DNA from: Oopsacas minuta | Taxonomy: Eukaryota; Porifera; Hexactinellida; Lyssacinosida; Leucopsacidae | Direction of reading: 5' to 3' | DNA length: 64,000 bases | NCBI GenBank assembly: GCA_024704765.1 | Contig: JAKMXF010000009.1 | Location: 45,803 to 109,802, forward strand | Shown: one piece after another, positions 32,679 to 46,286 of the stretch | How the letters are laid out: every line of letters begins with the position of its first letter | Position numbering within the stretch: position 1 is the stretch's first letter | Program-made: the position numbers and the translations under genes | The notes under the pieces: generated by a model | What the model was told of the DNA's origin: nothing | Databases searched by the model: none | What the model saw: only the letters and a program-made list of their open reading frames with translations

Positions 32679-35600
32679 ATGTCTCAAGGTGTGAAACGTC
32701 GCAGGAGTACACGTCTCTCTAGCTCAGGCTACTACTCTAAGCGTACCAAGCCTACACAATGCCCTACTAACATACTCTCTGTAGAGAACTTCCAGGAAAT
32801 GGCAGACTATGTGAAGGAGAAGATTTCTGTGAAACCTGAAGTAGGTATTATTTGTGGATCTGGATTAGGTACCTTATCAGATCTTGTGAAGGATTCTATC
32901 GTGAGTATATTCGTTATGACTATCACTAGCAATATATACAATCAACTCCTGTTATATCGAACACGCATATATCGAATTCTGAAATTGTACAAATACAAAT
33001 ACAAATATTGTTCCAAACCGCCAAAAAGTAACTTAAATTTCATCTGTCATATCGAAGTAATCATCGCGGTCCCTTGGGCTTCGATATAACTTGAGTTGAC
33101 TGTAGTTATATTTGATTCTCAAATAAACTGAGTATCTCTCAGCTGTGCTATAAAGTCAGAAATTTGTCCAAGATACAAATCTTTCACTTTTGGATGCTTT
33201 TTGACCATAATAGAAATTATATATTAGGAGCGAATAAGTCACTTCCTTGTCTAATAATATGTCTAATTGATAATATGTATGTAGTTCTATAATCAATAAT
33301 TACTTCCTTACTTGAGAATGAACGAGCAGATTACGGATAGTACTTAAACTCAATTATTGCATATCTTTATCTGAATATGATGAATTATACCGCATATGTT
33401 AATGAAAAATTCGCTTTTCTTTTAGGCTATTTATCATTATATATATACTGAAGTTGATCGTATTTCAAGTTTCTCACATATTTATTGAGCCTTCCTCTAT
33501 TGTTTCTCCTATGCATAAAGATGTTTGTACACTATTTTCTATCCTTTAGACTCCTACTTGAATACTGTATAGTACAGCGCAACCTCTATAAGTGGGGAGT
33601 GTGGGGCATGGGGCATACTTTGCTTAGAGATATTATAATTATGCCTCATACCATTGATTATACCTCCTCTCCTCTATTAGCGGCGAATTCTCAGATAAAT
33701 TTTCTCGAATATTGAATTTTTGTGCTAATTTAGGAACAAAAACACGTATTTATAGCCATTATTATTATTAATAGAAAATTCTTTGTGTTTCTCAGAAGAA
33801 ATTTATTACAAATTTAGAATTTAACCAACAGCATTATCTTTATCAAATATCATTGAAAAACATTCTTTAGAGGAAGTGTTTTTATATATATTAACTCAAA
33901 AATCTCTGGTTAAAGGACATTTGCATTTGAAATTGTATATGGAGAATGGGGGCTATCAGGAAATTCGCCATCCCGAACTCCCCCACTTATAGAGGTTCTA
34001 CTGTATACGTAATTGTATATTACCAGTGTATTTCAGCTTTTGCTGTCCGCTTTATTATCATATATTCCAAACATAGTGGATAAATACCTATACGGAAAGT
34101 TCTATATTAGGAGGGTCTAGCATACTCATATTGTCTTATCTACCAAAAATCGGGGAAAATTCCGCTTTGGACTTAGCACTAAATATACGTCCGAAAACAC
34201 ATTCCTGTCAACATCAGAGGATAGTTATCAAGAATGTATTCCTATTTATTATATCTAAAATTTAGGATATTTTGTATGAAGAAGTACCTCATATGCCTGT
34301 CAGCACAGTGGAGGGTCATGAAGGGAAGTTTGTTATTGGCAGTTTAGGAGGTATGGATGTTATCTGTATGAAGGGGCGTGTACATCACTACGAAGGGTAT
34401 CATTCTCAACAGCTGACAGCTCCCATCAGACTCATGAGTCGGTTAGGAGTAAAGTATCTTGTTGTTACTAATGCTGCTGGGGGTGTCAACAAGTCATTCA
34501 GCCCTGGTTAGTTATATCTATTAAATTTAGGGAGAATTTTATAATACTGGTTTCTCAGTTGTAGCTAGTGTTTGTCAGAAAAGACATCCCTGGAAAAAAA
34601 CGGTTTTTCCACCCTAGATACGGGCACCAACTTTGGGAAAATGCATCCATGACCATATATGTCAACATTCTCACTTGCAAGAGGATTACATCTTGAGAAA
34701 TTCTAGTATTCCATCATGGATATATTTCCCTAAATACATTTCATGTATTGGAAGTAATAATAAGTGTTGTTCCAGCATCAAGCCGCGTTAGAATAAGTTA
34801 AGGCATAATTTCTATGTACTATGGACAGCTAGAAACAAAAGGCAAAAAGGATCTTTTTAGAAAACTCTTGAGAAATTCTTGTCACGAATTATCGAGTTGT
34901 TCATGACTAATGAGAGATTTTTGTCACGATTTATCAGTTTATATAGAAACTCGAATGCTGGTTGACTCGAAAATTAGAATTTTTTGAAAAGATTTTTAGG
35001 ATTCGGGTTATCCGATGTTAACTGTATATTATATTATATTAATAATATGAATAAATTTATATAAATTTTTTTCTTGCATTTTTGAAAGGTCACAAAATTT
35101 AATGAGCTGCATATATTTCAGCTCTGTATCATTTGAAATGTGTCGCAGGGAAATTGGGACCTAAATGGAAGGTTATCCGTTAACTCGAACGAGCAGATTT
35201 TGATTTCCCCGAGGGATCGAGTTACCGGATATTGCCTGTATATATTTAATAATGAAAAATGGATCGGCAGAAACTGCTTATTCACCTACACGTGTAATTT
35301 TTCGAGGAAATATATTTTCGTGAGTGCATTCTACCCATTATAATTCTTCTAAGAAAATCATCAAAAATTTCAAATCTACGGACATTCCATCTGTCACTAC
35401 CTAGGCTATGTATTTGTCTTGTTTAGGAGATCTAATGCTGATAAAAGATCACATCAATTTCCTGGGATTAGCAGGAATAAACCCACTGATAGGACCTAAC
35501 CTGTCTACCTTTGGAACAGGAGAAAGGTTTCTTCAGATGGTTAACTGCTATGATAAAGAGATGAGAGAGACAGCTTTAGAGTTAGCTCCCAAACACGGGG

Positions 35601-37683
35601 TGTCTCTACAACAGGGTGTGTATGCGTTAATAGGAGGTCCCTCATTCGAGACACCTGCTGAAATCAAGTGAGTATATTCAATTTGATAATGCTGTATTTA
35701 GCTATATTCAATCAAGATTACATAATGTTTGTAGAGTTTGTAACGCAAGAAATACCTTACTAATACGTTACACTGATATATGATAAAATGTATATAGACC
35801 TCTCTAAATAATCGCCTTTCCACTCATTACGTTATACTATGAGATTTGATGAAGTAATTATTTATTCCTAGGTGTGTTAAAAATGTGAAAATATGTATGC
35901 TGCAAAGATTCAGAGATCCGGTCCGGTCCGCTTTTTCTCAATTGCGGGTCTGGGCCGGTTCAATTAGCGAGCTAAAGTTCTGGACCGATTCATCGATCCC
36001 CAACTATTCATAATCTTCGATCGGACCATCGATGCACATACCTAAATTATACGAAGCTATAATAAGCTAAACGCTATCGGTCCGGGCCGGTCAATGAAAT
36101 TTCCGGATCGCTGCAACACTGGTATTCAATAAAATTCATATAAAACGTACTTAACTTAAGAGAAACGGTTTGAGTGTATCACTCCAAAACTGTACTTTGG
36201 AATAATACCTTATTTGGATAAGGCATAATTCGGATAGTTCGTACTAATTGTTGTTTCCCCAAGGGCTAAGTCTTATCCGAGGTATTCTGCACCACATAGA
36301 ATTATAATATCTAGAATGATTAGTTGATAATCTTATATTTAGACTTTCGATTACTGAATTATGATATTTTTGCTAGTTCGGTGATTATCAATTCGTAATT
36401 TCTTCAAATAATACTTAATTACAATTATCTTATATTTGAAAGTAAAACTCTAATATACATAATTATATTTCTGCTAATTAGGAATAATGTTAGACTCTCT
36501 GTATTATCTGATTTTCTAATGGAGTCAATAATATTTAATTATTCATATATCAAACAAATCACGCAATAATAACGAAATTTGCAACATGATCAAATATTTG
36601 TCTATCACTAAGAGCATTATTTAATGCGACTATATTGCAATTCGCATCTATGCTAGATTTCTGCTTAACTTTAATCTATTTTGCCTTATCTTCTTCGCAG
36701 ATTATTTTACTGTGACTTGACAATTCTATAAGTGAGCCAGTATTGAATTCACTACCTGTCATTATATTAAAACATTGGTTGGGTATATCTAATAGCTCAT
36801 GAGAATTTCTTATCTCGATTTATCTGGTCGCTCATGACTAATGAGTTATTCTTTTCACAATTTATCAGTTTGCTCATGACTGCGAGAAATTCCTGTCAGA
36901 TATCTATACTCCTTGTTTTCTCCGTATAAACAAAATTGTGGAAATAGAATTGCCACGACAATAGCATGTGTTTCTTATCCGGCATTTTTGTTATCAGCGT
37001 TGTAATTCTAATCTCGCTAAAACGCTGAATCAATTAAGTACTTCTTGAAATTAATAGATTCTTTAGAATTTATTCAACTGATTGTATATGGAGTAGGGAG
37101 TAGGGTGTAGGGTGTTGACTAGCCATTCAACAAACCCTCGATCTCCTCCTATTCTTCTGTAAAGGTAAGAGAAATTGGATCGAAACCTGCCAAGCATTAC
37201 AAGAATTCGCCCAACCCCAACTTGATTTTTGATCAAAGCATACTCTTCTGTAAGTTTACGTATAAATATAATCCGATTATTCTTATCACTAGGTTCCTCA
37301 ACTTAATAGGAGTAGATGCGGTGGGCATGAGCACAGCTCCAGAGGTTATCGTAGCTAGACACTGTGGGATTAGAACAGTAGCATTCTCCCTCATAACCAA
37401 CATGTCTGTACATCCAGATAGTGTACATGATGAATCTACATCTCATAGTGCTGTCTTGGCGCTAGGCTCTGAAGTTACTGGGAAGTTTTCCGGATTCATT
37501 ACTGAGCTAGTCTCTAGCTTCAAATCTAAAGGTATGCCTTTACAGCCCGAAGCAGATGTGTTCCATGATACTCTGATGGAATCTTGTAATAATGACGTAA
37601 TGAGTAAGACAGTCAATAACAATACTGAACTGTCATCCACAACTACTCCAGCAGATGATAACTCTATGCAAGATAATCATTAA
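32679..37683 (+). CDS. PNP: Purine nucleoside phosphorylase (4 exons, 364 aa)
   Basis: Cytosolic trimeric enzyme of purine salvage that cleaves inosine and guanosine with phosphate. Exons are 32679-32900, 34266-34506, 35427-35667 and 37293-37683. All introns are GT..AG (GTGAGT, GTTAGT and GTGAGT donors), and the phases agree, giving exactly 365 codons including the stop. Motifs in order: GIICGSGLG (phosphate loop), VEGHEGKFVIG, GRVHHYEGYH, LVVTNAAGGVN, DHINFLG, GPSFETPAE (conserved Glu), DAVGMSTAPEVIVARHCGIR and SLITNM (base-binding Asn). The human enzyme is 289 aa. This one has about 35 extra N-terminal residues rich in Arg/Lys (VKRRRSTR), which look like a nuclear-localisation signal, and about 50 extra polar residues at the C-terminus. 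The introns contain MITEs at 32939 and 33575. Confidence 0.95.
32939..33102. mobile_element. MITE family A (copy 2), 164 bp, in PNP intron 1
   Basis: The ends CAATCAACTCCTGTTATATC and the inverse of CAGTCAACTCAAGTTATATC are flanked by TA on both sides (32937-32938, 33103-33104). The interior is shared with copies at 760 and 39945. Only 38 bp separate it from the exon 1 donor, and it does not disrupt the splice site. Confidence 0.78.
33575..34003. mobile_element. TA-flanked MITE family B, 429 bp, in PNP intron 1
   Basis: The left end CAGCGCAACCTCTATAAGTG and the right end, inverse of CAGTAGAACCTCTATAAGTG, are inverted repeats with TA on both sides. The interior is AT-rich and non-coding. A related ACCTC-type end (ACAGTCGAACCTCCGAGATA) occurs near 46649, suggesting a wider family. 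Confidence 0.8.
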
Positions 37684-38925
37684 AGTTAGGTTCGTTTCCT
37701 AGTCAGTCAGATCTTAGCAAAGCTGCTCCTACCTTCCAAATACTCTTACATTCTATCGTGATACTAACATTGATACAAAACCTTACGCTTTTAGTACAAA
37801 TTGTAATAGTTTGTAGATCGTAATTTTGTATATTTAATACTTCTCTCTTCATATTGACAGAAATAATTGTAGCTAAGTATATGTAACTTATTAGCAAGCG
37901 AATTACTATCTTTAGTGATTCAATTCAATCATCATTAATCAATATGTTTATTTAATGACAACCTCTAGCAAAAATATTCCAGGAATTTTTAACTGCTAAA
38001 CTGAAGGATATGGATTTCCACAAATTATATTGAAATTTCAAAAGTACGATCCGCTTCGCTTGCTCGCGCTGCGCGGCTTGCGAACAGTATGTGTTTGCAT
38101 GTAATTCGGCATTTCGTGCCTCGAATTCTTCATAAGAACAACTATTATTTACTCATGAGTATCTTGAAAGTTCGAAATTCGGAATCATGAAAAATAAATA
38201 AATAATTCAGCGTGTCTTTACAGCTCAATTATAGTTTAAATTTATTGTTTAGATCATTCATAGGAATGTTAGAATGGAAATTTATTCAATATTTCTCTAT
38301 TTGTTCTAATTACTAACCCCTTGTTGTAAATGATTTTCCAAATGGAAGTATTTCTACTCGATTACTGCTGGATTCATCTTTCTTTAGTTCCAATTCTAAG
38401 TTCTATTATACATGAGGATAAATCCAAGAACATTACGGATGCTCTATGATTGTTAAGTTTCATAATAACAGAAAATTTAATATTTGTGAATTCTGGCCGT
38501 GCCTAACAATTAATCCCACAAGCTAGTTACTCCCATAGTGTTTAAAAGCATATCTGTGTTAATAAAGTTTAATAGAGTATCAATTTTTGCAAATATAGCA
38601 ATTAATATTATTCCTAATAATCACGAACGTAAATATTCGCTTGTTTATAGTATAGGCTCTTCTAATGTGTATATAACCTATCTATCTCAAATTTATGATC
38701 AAATTAAAATTTTTCTTCTCATGATAGTTATAATTATTCATTATACCTCATTTCAAATCAATAGTTACCTGCTTTTACAGTAGTTTATTACATTTAGTGA
38801 CAACTTCCGTATTATATTTCTTAATAAACGGAATATACAATATTTTAAATTTAATATATAATTTGTATAATTTACCCAATAAGTAAATATAAATTTATTT
38901 CTGCTACGAATTAGTATAGCCCACC
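37684..38925. other. Intergenic region between PNP and MYRF
   Basis: No gene. A GC-rich island near 38048-38135 (GCTTGCTCGCGCTGCGCGGC and GGCATTTCGTGCCTCG) stands out in AT-rich surroundings and belongs to a dispersed structured motif (separate entry). The rest, including 38538-38783, has only low-complexity AT-rich frames and presumably includes the MYRF promoter and 5' leader. Confidence 0.5.
38048..38135 (-). repeat. GC-rich structured motif G1 (copy at 38 kb)
   Basis: On the minus strand it reads TTCGAGGCACGAAATGCCGA, about 20 bases, then TGTTCGCAAGCCGCGCAGCG and CGAGCAAGCGAAGCG. Clear relatives occur at 55520-55595 and 60985-61065, with partial ones at 57868-57905 and 29878-29925. The motif contains short palindromes and is far richer in G+C than its flanks. 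No coding or tRNA-like content. Confidence 0.65.
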
Positions 38926-41900
38926 ATGTCTTCACTTTCCTACCAAAGCTCTCACGAAGGATCAGCTCATAATCTCGTCTCCTATGCCAGCCAAGAACAC
39001 TTAGTGCATCACTCAGGTCTACAGGGGCCTATCTCGCACAACCCGATGTCTTCTAGCGTTAGCGTGGATAACATCTCGTGGGGGAATGGTAACATATCTC
39101 AATTCCACCAGTATGTGGGTCAGCCAAACGTTGTAGTACGACCTAACACTGAGTACACAGGGAGACCTCTAGAAAACACAGGAAGGTTGGTATAGTATAT
39201 TTAATTTATAATATCGTATATTTCATGTTTGTTATTTTCTTTATAGATCTGTGAGTTCAGAAAGTGCGTTCCAGTCACGACGCTCTCCTGGTTCCAGTTG
39301 TTCAGACTATTCTGTATTTTCAAACCCCAATCTGCAATTTGATAGCACTACTCAGCTCTTCAATCTTCCTATGGCTAACTTCAGCACACAAAATACTCTT
39401 AGCTATACATCTGCGCTCAATACAACAGCTATGGTGGAGGCAGACTCCTGTAGCACAACCTCACCTCTCAAAAGCAGCTCTATGCCAGGATTGGACAGAG
39501 CCTCGTTAGCCCCATTCACTCCAGGTCTCCCTCTATCTAGCATACATAAGAGATATGATATTGGTATGTTTTAAGTACTACGATCTTTATCCTTCTCTGT
39601 TTTGGTACGAATATTACTATCAATTCAATAATTGTGACAAAAACGATATGATTTGATGACATAGCAATATACTTGTATATACACACTTCGTTAATGCAAA
39701 GATAATTACTGATAATTATAGTACAATATTTTAGAGTAATTATCCTTAATTGCTCCCATCATAGTATCGAATTATCATAGTATCAATAAATAACAGAATT
39801 GTTCCTGATTATAATTCCAATTAGTTGAATTATATGCAATTATTCTCAATACTACTCATACGCGTCTAATGTAATGTATTGTTGGGGTACCATGTTCCAC
39901 AAATATATCTATTGGGTGTTCAGTACCAGACTTAACTGTAAAAACAGTTAACTCCCATTATATTGAACACGGATACATCAAAATTCCCGTTTATTTCGAA
40001 GTCTGAAATTGTACGAATATGAATATGATACCAAACCGTAAAAGTAACAAAAAAATCTCTTCGGTTATTACGAACTCCACTTTCATCGAAGAAATTATCG
40101 CTGACCCTTCAGCTTCGATGTAACGGGAGTTGATTGTAATTATTTGTTAATTGACCTATCCTATTATTCGTGTGTATGGCAGTCGTTTTCACCTGCTATT
40201 CGCTTGCTAGGCAATTTTAATAGCGTCGAAGAATTTCCAATGAGAGAGATTATTGCCAGTACAAATCTGGTGACGTCTGGTTCGCAATTTGGTTTCAAGG
40301 CAAGGGCAAGTAAATCTTGTAAAAGAATAGATTATACAAAAAACTCTCGTTAGAACGAAGTTCTCATGCTCGCAACCCCGATTTCATTTTATTCTAAGCG
40401 GAGTAAAATCGAGTACTTTCAAACTATAGAGTGGGTAAAGATTCACTTCGCTATAATGAGAGTTTCATTATACCCGACTTAGTTATAAAGGAGTTTTCTG
40501 TCTTTCATAATTTCTAAAAATTCATTTTTCACAATTCTATTCAATATATGTAACAGAGTATGTAGCAATAGCTTATTTCTATACAGCTGCCTACAAGCAT
40601 TACAGGTAGTTAACAACCACATAACTTTACTGGGTTGCTATGTAGTTGGCGTTTCATATAATTCTTATTTTGTCTCACCTAATAAATTTGTGTATTTACC
40701 CACAATTACATCCCCATTGAACTCAGCTGTTTCACCTGCTGTATTGTTACTACAGCAAGCCAGACTTACATATTACATAAGCTATTGTCTCTGGCATCTT
40801 TATATTTAATATTATATTTGTAGCTGAGGAGGAAAATGACGTAGGACCTCCTATAGGAGTTTTACAAGGGAGTCCTGGGCATGCCAACAGTCCCTCTGAC
40901 GTGTACACACATGATTCTACCCCTCTCCCTCAGCGACGCGCATTCTCTAACTCTTTAGTTAAAGACTCTCTAATTCAATACCGGAATCTCCAAGGAAGTC
41001 CCTTCATGGGAGCTAACGGTCAGCTGCTAGACAACAGAATGACGACACTCACTATAGAAGACAGGAACATGTATGGACTAGGGAAAGCTCCTCCTGTGCT
41101 AGCAGAAGTAGATGAAGATACACAGCTGGTTAGTTAGTTTATTTCCTTATGAAATAATATGACTTTATTAATTCACCTAAGAAATCCATATAATAGTACT
41201 AATTATAATTGAAAAATTCACAATGGTGTAAATATTTAGTTTTTCGTAAGAATTAAATAATTCAAAATTCTAATTTTCAATCAGAAATCAAAGTTTCGCT
41301 AAATTACAGCAAATATCTGCTATTACATTTGTAATGTATAGAATAGCGAGTATTGTACTAATTAATTAATTCACTAGTTTATATAGAAAATTTATCTTAA
41401 TCTATAATCACCGAAATCATACAAGTCACAGAGTTATGAATCGCGAGTGATTTGGGTCACAATATTATCACGGGTCATGAATACCTCGAGGGCTAGTATG
41501 ATAATTTTTTCGCGATACACAGGAATCTGAGACTTATTTCATAACCTCCATTATAATGCAATTTCAATTCGGATAAGACGTGGATTCGGAAAGTACATAC
41601 TATTTTGTTTCCCGAAGGGGTAGGTCTTATCCGAGTTCTATATGTATCTGTATATACCTGTAGTTATACTCGTCTCAACAGCCATCCTGTAACGACCCAG
41701 ATAACCACACTTCTCTCAAATCAGGAGAGCGTCCCCAAAAGAAGCGGAAACATGGAACATTCTTCAGCTCCTCTATGTCTAAGTCTACTCCCAATCTTGG
41801 AAAACGGGGTGAGAAAGGGGACCACAAAAAGAATTCACTGTCAGGATCGTGCGCCTCAGGAAATCAGAAGAAGAAATCTTTATTTGAGAAAAGCAAACTG

Positions 41901-44900
41901 GACTCGCATCATAATAACGATACCCGACCAGTAGATGCTATAACCGACATGTATACGTATACTCCTGCATACATGAATGTGTATCCTGAATCTCCTGCTA
42001 TTTGTAGTATGGGAATGACTATGTCTAACAGCTATGGAGGACTCAGCGAGATAAGTCCTTCCAGCAACAAGTTAGTTAACTATATTTATACTATTATTAT
42101 TATTAATTCGATCCAAATAGAATTCTATAGGATTAAGTAAACTTAAATAATTACAGTAGAACTCGGACACGACGGAATTCTTTATTTCAAACAAAATATT
42201 TAGTTTCCATTCATTTTAATACAATAGTATCTATTTGAATAAGACGTACACCCAGATAGTACTGTTGTAGGACATTTTGATGCTCGACGATTGAACCGCG
42301 AAGCGCTTTCTCAAGCCTTCATATATTGATCGAAAATTTGTCATGAGTAATTGCTGGAAAATCTTCATTCTTCAGTACAAGTCTCAAATAGGCTTGAAAC
42401 TTGAGACACCGCTTTTCGCGTTTAATAATTAGGGATGTGAGGGGGATTCCTACAGTAGACTTCGTTAATCTGAACTTCGCTAGTTCGTTGTCCAATTTAT
42501 TACCATTGGATATTTATATTTTGAAACAAGAGTCAAATACTTTACCTGCTTGTGATATTATTTCTAGTTAAGTCATAAATTAGAGTCATTAGATATACAA
42601 GTAGGGTTGTGACTGATAGGTAAATCTGATTTGTATTGTTTTCCAGTATACATGTATTACTTCACTAATCCGAACAATTTTATATTGGAATTATAAGTGA
42701 TTACTTATAGGAAATTCACAATCAATGAAATTAACACGATTTGGAGCAAAATATTAAGTATTTTCAGGTGAATGGCGCTGTAGAGGGGAAGAACATTTGC
42801 ATTCATGAAATTTACGCTAATATACAGTCAACGGACAAAAGTATTCGACCACATGTTATACATTTGAATATTATATCATGGAATTTGAGCGTCTTTCAAT
42901 CCATTACTACAAATTCTAATTCTAATATTACTATAATGAACTAAATCATAATGGAAATAAGCATGTCACTAATATTTGGTCGCATTTCCTTTAGCCTTTT
43001 TCACCTCTTTAAGTCGTACTGGAATGCTGGCATATAGCCTCTGGAGGATATCTATTGGAATTTTCCCCCATTCTTCTCTTATAGCCACTCGGAGTTCCTG
43101 AAGAGTATTTATCTTCTGCTCGTGTTTTTCTCTTACAGCGGTAAATAGTAACGCCCACAAGTTTTCTATAGGGTTTAGGTCGGGAGATTGGGGGTGGCCA
43201 ATCTAGAATAGACACTTTCTTGCTCCCAAACCATGACAGCACCTTTTTCGACTTGTGGCACGGTGCATTGTCTTGCATAAACTTTGCTTGTGGCTTTCTT
43301 CTCCTGAAATTTCTCCAGAATGTTTGTAGGAACGGTGCTAAAATATTTGAAATATATTTAGATGAATCTAATTTGGTACTTACTTCTATCAGTGGCCCCA
43401 ATGTGTTATTTGATATGCAACCCCAAAACATGACGGACCCACCGCCACTATGTACAGTTTTAGAAGTACACGAATTGTCAAACCTTTCTCCAGGCTGTCT
43501 CCAGACTCGGACTCGTCCGTCGTTATATACGAGGTTAAACTTTGACTCGTCCGAGAATATGACATTATGCCAATCAACACAAGACCAATCTTTATACTTA
43601 TAATAAAATCCCAACCTTTTTTCTGATTTTTCTTGGAGATCATTGGCTTCCTACAGGCCTTACGTGCATGAAATCCCAGGCTGTGAAGCGTACGAGCCAC
43701 TGTTTTTGATGAAACTTCATCATCTTTTCCTGAGTTGAATAAGTTCGTTAGAGATTCCGATGTTTTAGTTCTATTCGATTTCACAATATTCTTCAATTGA
43801 CGCGTACCATGTGCTGTGATCTTCTTTGGGCGTCCGGTCCTCGGTACATTTTGAATGTCTCTTTTACACTCCCACTTATTGCGGAGCGAGATGATCGTAG
43901 AGTGTGATAGAGAATACATACGAGCTATTTCTCTAACTCCATGTTTATTTCCATTCAATAAACCAATTATTTGGTTTCGAATATCAATAGGAACTTCACT
44001 AGTCTTGGTCATTGATTAATATAAATTGAATCTAACCATAAATATAGAGGATAATATACTAATGAATCATCAGCCAAGGATATATACATAGTTGAATATT
44101 GAATATATTTCGGTAAAGCTCTACTAGTGTTGATATTATTACCTTAGGTATACTCTACATGGTCCAATAAAAATACGCGTTAAACTATTGTGAAATGGTC
44201 GAATACTTTTGTCCGTTGACTGTATATTTGAAAAATATTTTTCTTAACCTAATTAATTATTGAATATTATTCTTCAAAATTTTAAATCTTATATACTTAG
44301 TTCTTCTAAACCAAAATAAATATACGTAAATGGCATGAATTTAAGTTATGGGAATTAACACTCAAGAAATTTAATGCGATTTGGAAAAAATCGCGTGAAT
44401 TTCCTTTAATAAGTATTTTCTATCTGGAATAGCTATTCAGATTACCGAAGGTCTACTTTAGTATCCATTAACATCAATCAGTTATCTTTATACAGTAATA
44501 TGTGTTCTCATCAGTATACATATTACAAAACATTCTTAATTATTTATTCACTTTTTCAGTTCATGTTCTGAGGTGGGGAACAACGGTTCTGGTAATGATT
44601 CGACTCTGAAAGGTTTCAACAGGACTCCCAGCCATCCTGCTACCATAGCAACTGCTGGTATGTCTGGGTATGATCCAGCATACATGATGTCAACCTATCC
44701 TCTCTCAGATCTCAAGCCAGATCCTGACGAGTTGGAGCAGGGGATCCCTCAGATGGAGCTGGAAGCTAGTTTGAGTGGTATTGACAATTCTGGCTCTGCT
44801 ACACTCACTCGGGAACCTAACTACGACTATCAGGTAATACACGGAGGTGTATATAGGATGGCTACGTTTAGTCATATGACCACAGGTTGAGAAACCCTGA

Positions 44901-46286
44901 TTTAGTTGGTTAATATATCAAAAATACACAGGTTCGTATGGACCAATACTCCAATAGCTTATGAAGGTAGACATTAGAACCATTCAGATTGTAACTATAC
45001 AGCTGTAATATCGTGACAACTATACTACTGTATCTTACTGTTACTTAATTAATTAATTCTCTAATAAATAGGCTCTGAAGTGGTCAGTGTTTGCTCCAGA
45101 GACATTCTCTATCTTGTACGGAGAGAATGAGACAGATATAGCAGATATTACAGAGTTCAAAGTTGTAGCTGACAAAGGTTTCCACTTCTCCTTCACAGAC
45201 GAAGCATTCATTTGTCAAAAGAAGAATCATTTCCAAGTATCCGTTACTATGTGTTTTGATAAGAAACCCCGATACATCCAGGCAGAAGCTGGCAGACCGT
45301 TAGAGAAGATTAGCAAGTTCTCTCTCCATCTCTATGGCATGAGACTGGAGAGTATGAGCACTCAGGTCACGTTAGACAAGTCCCAGCCTGACAGAAGCAA
45401 GATCCCATTCGACCCAGTTGAGATTGATCCTCCCTACCAGAAGTCCAAGAAGATAACCATAGGCAAATTGCACTTCAGCGAGACAACAGCTAACAATATG
45501 AGGAAGAAAGGCAAGCCTAACCCTGATCAGAGATTCTTCTGTTTGTTCGTATCTCTCCGCGTGTTAACAGAGAATCACAACCACTACACAGCAGTAGTAC
45601 ACAAATCTGATAAGATAATTGTCCGTGCTTCTAACCCCAGTCAGTTTGAGAATGATATTGACTATATGTGGACTCGTTGTAACAGTCCAGACGCTATCTA
45701 TCATTCAGGCCGTGTAGGCGTAAACACTGATCACCCAGACGAAGCTCTTGTAGTGTACGGTAACCTCAAATTGAGTGGACAACTCTTGAAGCCTTCAGAC
45801 AGACGATATAAGGAATTGTTCCGAACTGTAAAGAGTGAGGAACAACTCGAGAGTGTGAGTAAACTCAAAATATACGATTACAAGTATACAAAGCAGTATA
45901 GAGAGAAACACGGTATGAATGAGGATATCTGTGAGAGAGGATTCATAGCTCAAGAAGTTAAAGATATTCTGCCTTCTGCTGTACACGAAATCACTGAGGA
46001 TAAAGACACTACTAGCCCTTACCTTGCTATTAATAAAGATTATTTATATATTGAAACTGTGGGAGCAGTTCAGGAGTTAAATAGAAAGACCAAACATTTT
46101 CAAAAGAGACTCGAACAGATTGAGGACTCTTACATAAGTCCTAAGCGACGATCTCTTTCTTCTAAACTTGCCGTATCCTGTTTCGCCTCTTCTGGCTTTC
46201 GCTATATTTTAATCTCTTTAATTTTTGTACAGTTACTTTTACAAGTTTTTACATTTTTCATCTTTTTCAAGAATGGCATTTCTTGA
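38926..46286 (+). CDS. MYRF: MYRF, myelin regulatory factor-like membrane-tethered transcription factor (6 exons, 919 aa)
   Basis: MYRF proteins trimerise in the ER membrane, cut themselves, and release an N-terminal DNA-binding fragment to the nucleus. Exons: 38926-39185, 39247-39563, 40824-41128, 41682-42070, 44560-44833, 45072-46286. Borders are GT..AG, all phases agree and the total is exactly 920 codons. The first five exons are Ser/Pro/Asn-rich with an NLS-like PQKKRKHG. Exon 6 has the Ndt80-like DNA-binding domain (FTDEAFICQKKNHFQVSV, LHFSETTANNMRKKGKPNPD, IVRASNPSQFEND), then the intramolecular chaperone/autoprotease block (GRVGVNTDHPDEALVVYGN) with the Ser-Lys dyad in KPSDRRYKE. A helical region follows, and one transmembrane segment (ILISLIFVQLLLQVFTFFIF). 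Only five residues follow the membrane segment, so the luminal domain of vertebrate MYRF is absent. Intron 4 carries a Tc1 element. Confidence 0.95.
39945..40136. mobile_element. MITE family A (copy 3), in MYRF intron 2
   Basis: The left end CAGTTAACTCCCATTATATT and the right end, inverse of CAATCAACTCCCGTTACATC, are inverted repeats. TA follows the right end, but the left TA is not preserved. The interior matches copies at 760 and 32939. Confidence 0.72.
42825..44222 (-). mobile_element. Tc1-like element, 1398 bp, in MYRF intron 4
   Basis: The inverted ends start CAGTCAACGGACAAAAGTAT at both termini, with TA duplicated outside (42823-42824 and 44223-44224). The minus strand carries a broken transposase. 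The same ends, one base different (CAGTCAAGGGACAAAAGTAT), bound the 914-bp foldback MITEs at 53999 and 62361. The intron remains bounded by normal splice sites. Confidence 0.94.
42969..44012 (-). pseudogene. Tc1-type DDE transposase, two frameshifts
   Basis: ATG 44012 opens a helix-turn-helix region (VREIARMYSLSHSTIISLRN) with a GRPKK hook-like motif. The frame shifts near 43610 into YKDWSCVDWHNVIFSDESKF (first catalytic Asp), SGGGSVMFWGCIS and FMQDNAPCHKSK (second Asp). It shifts again near 43190 into SPDLNPIENLWALL (Glu) and a C-terminal helix ending at 42969. All catalytic residues are visible, so the element decayed by small indels. It is not translatable as one protein. Confidence 0.92.
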
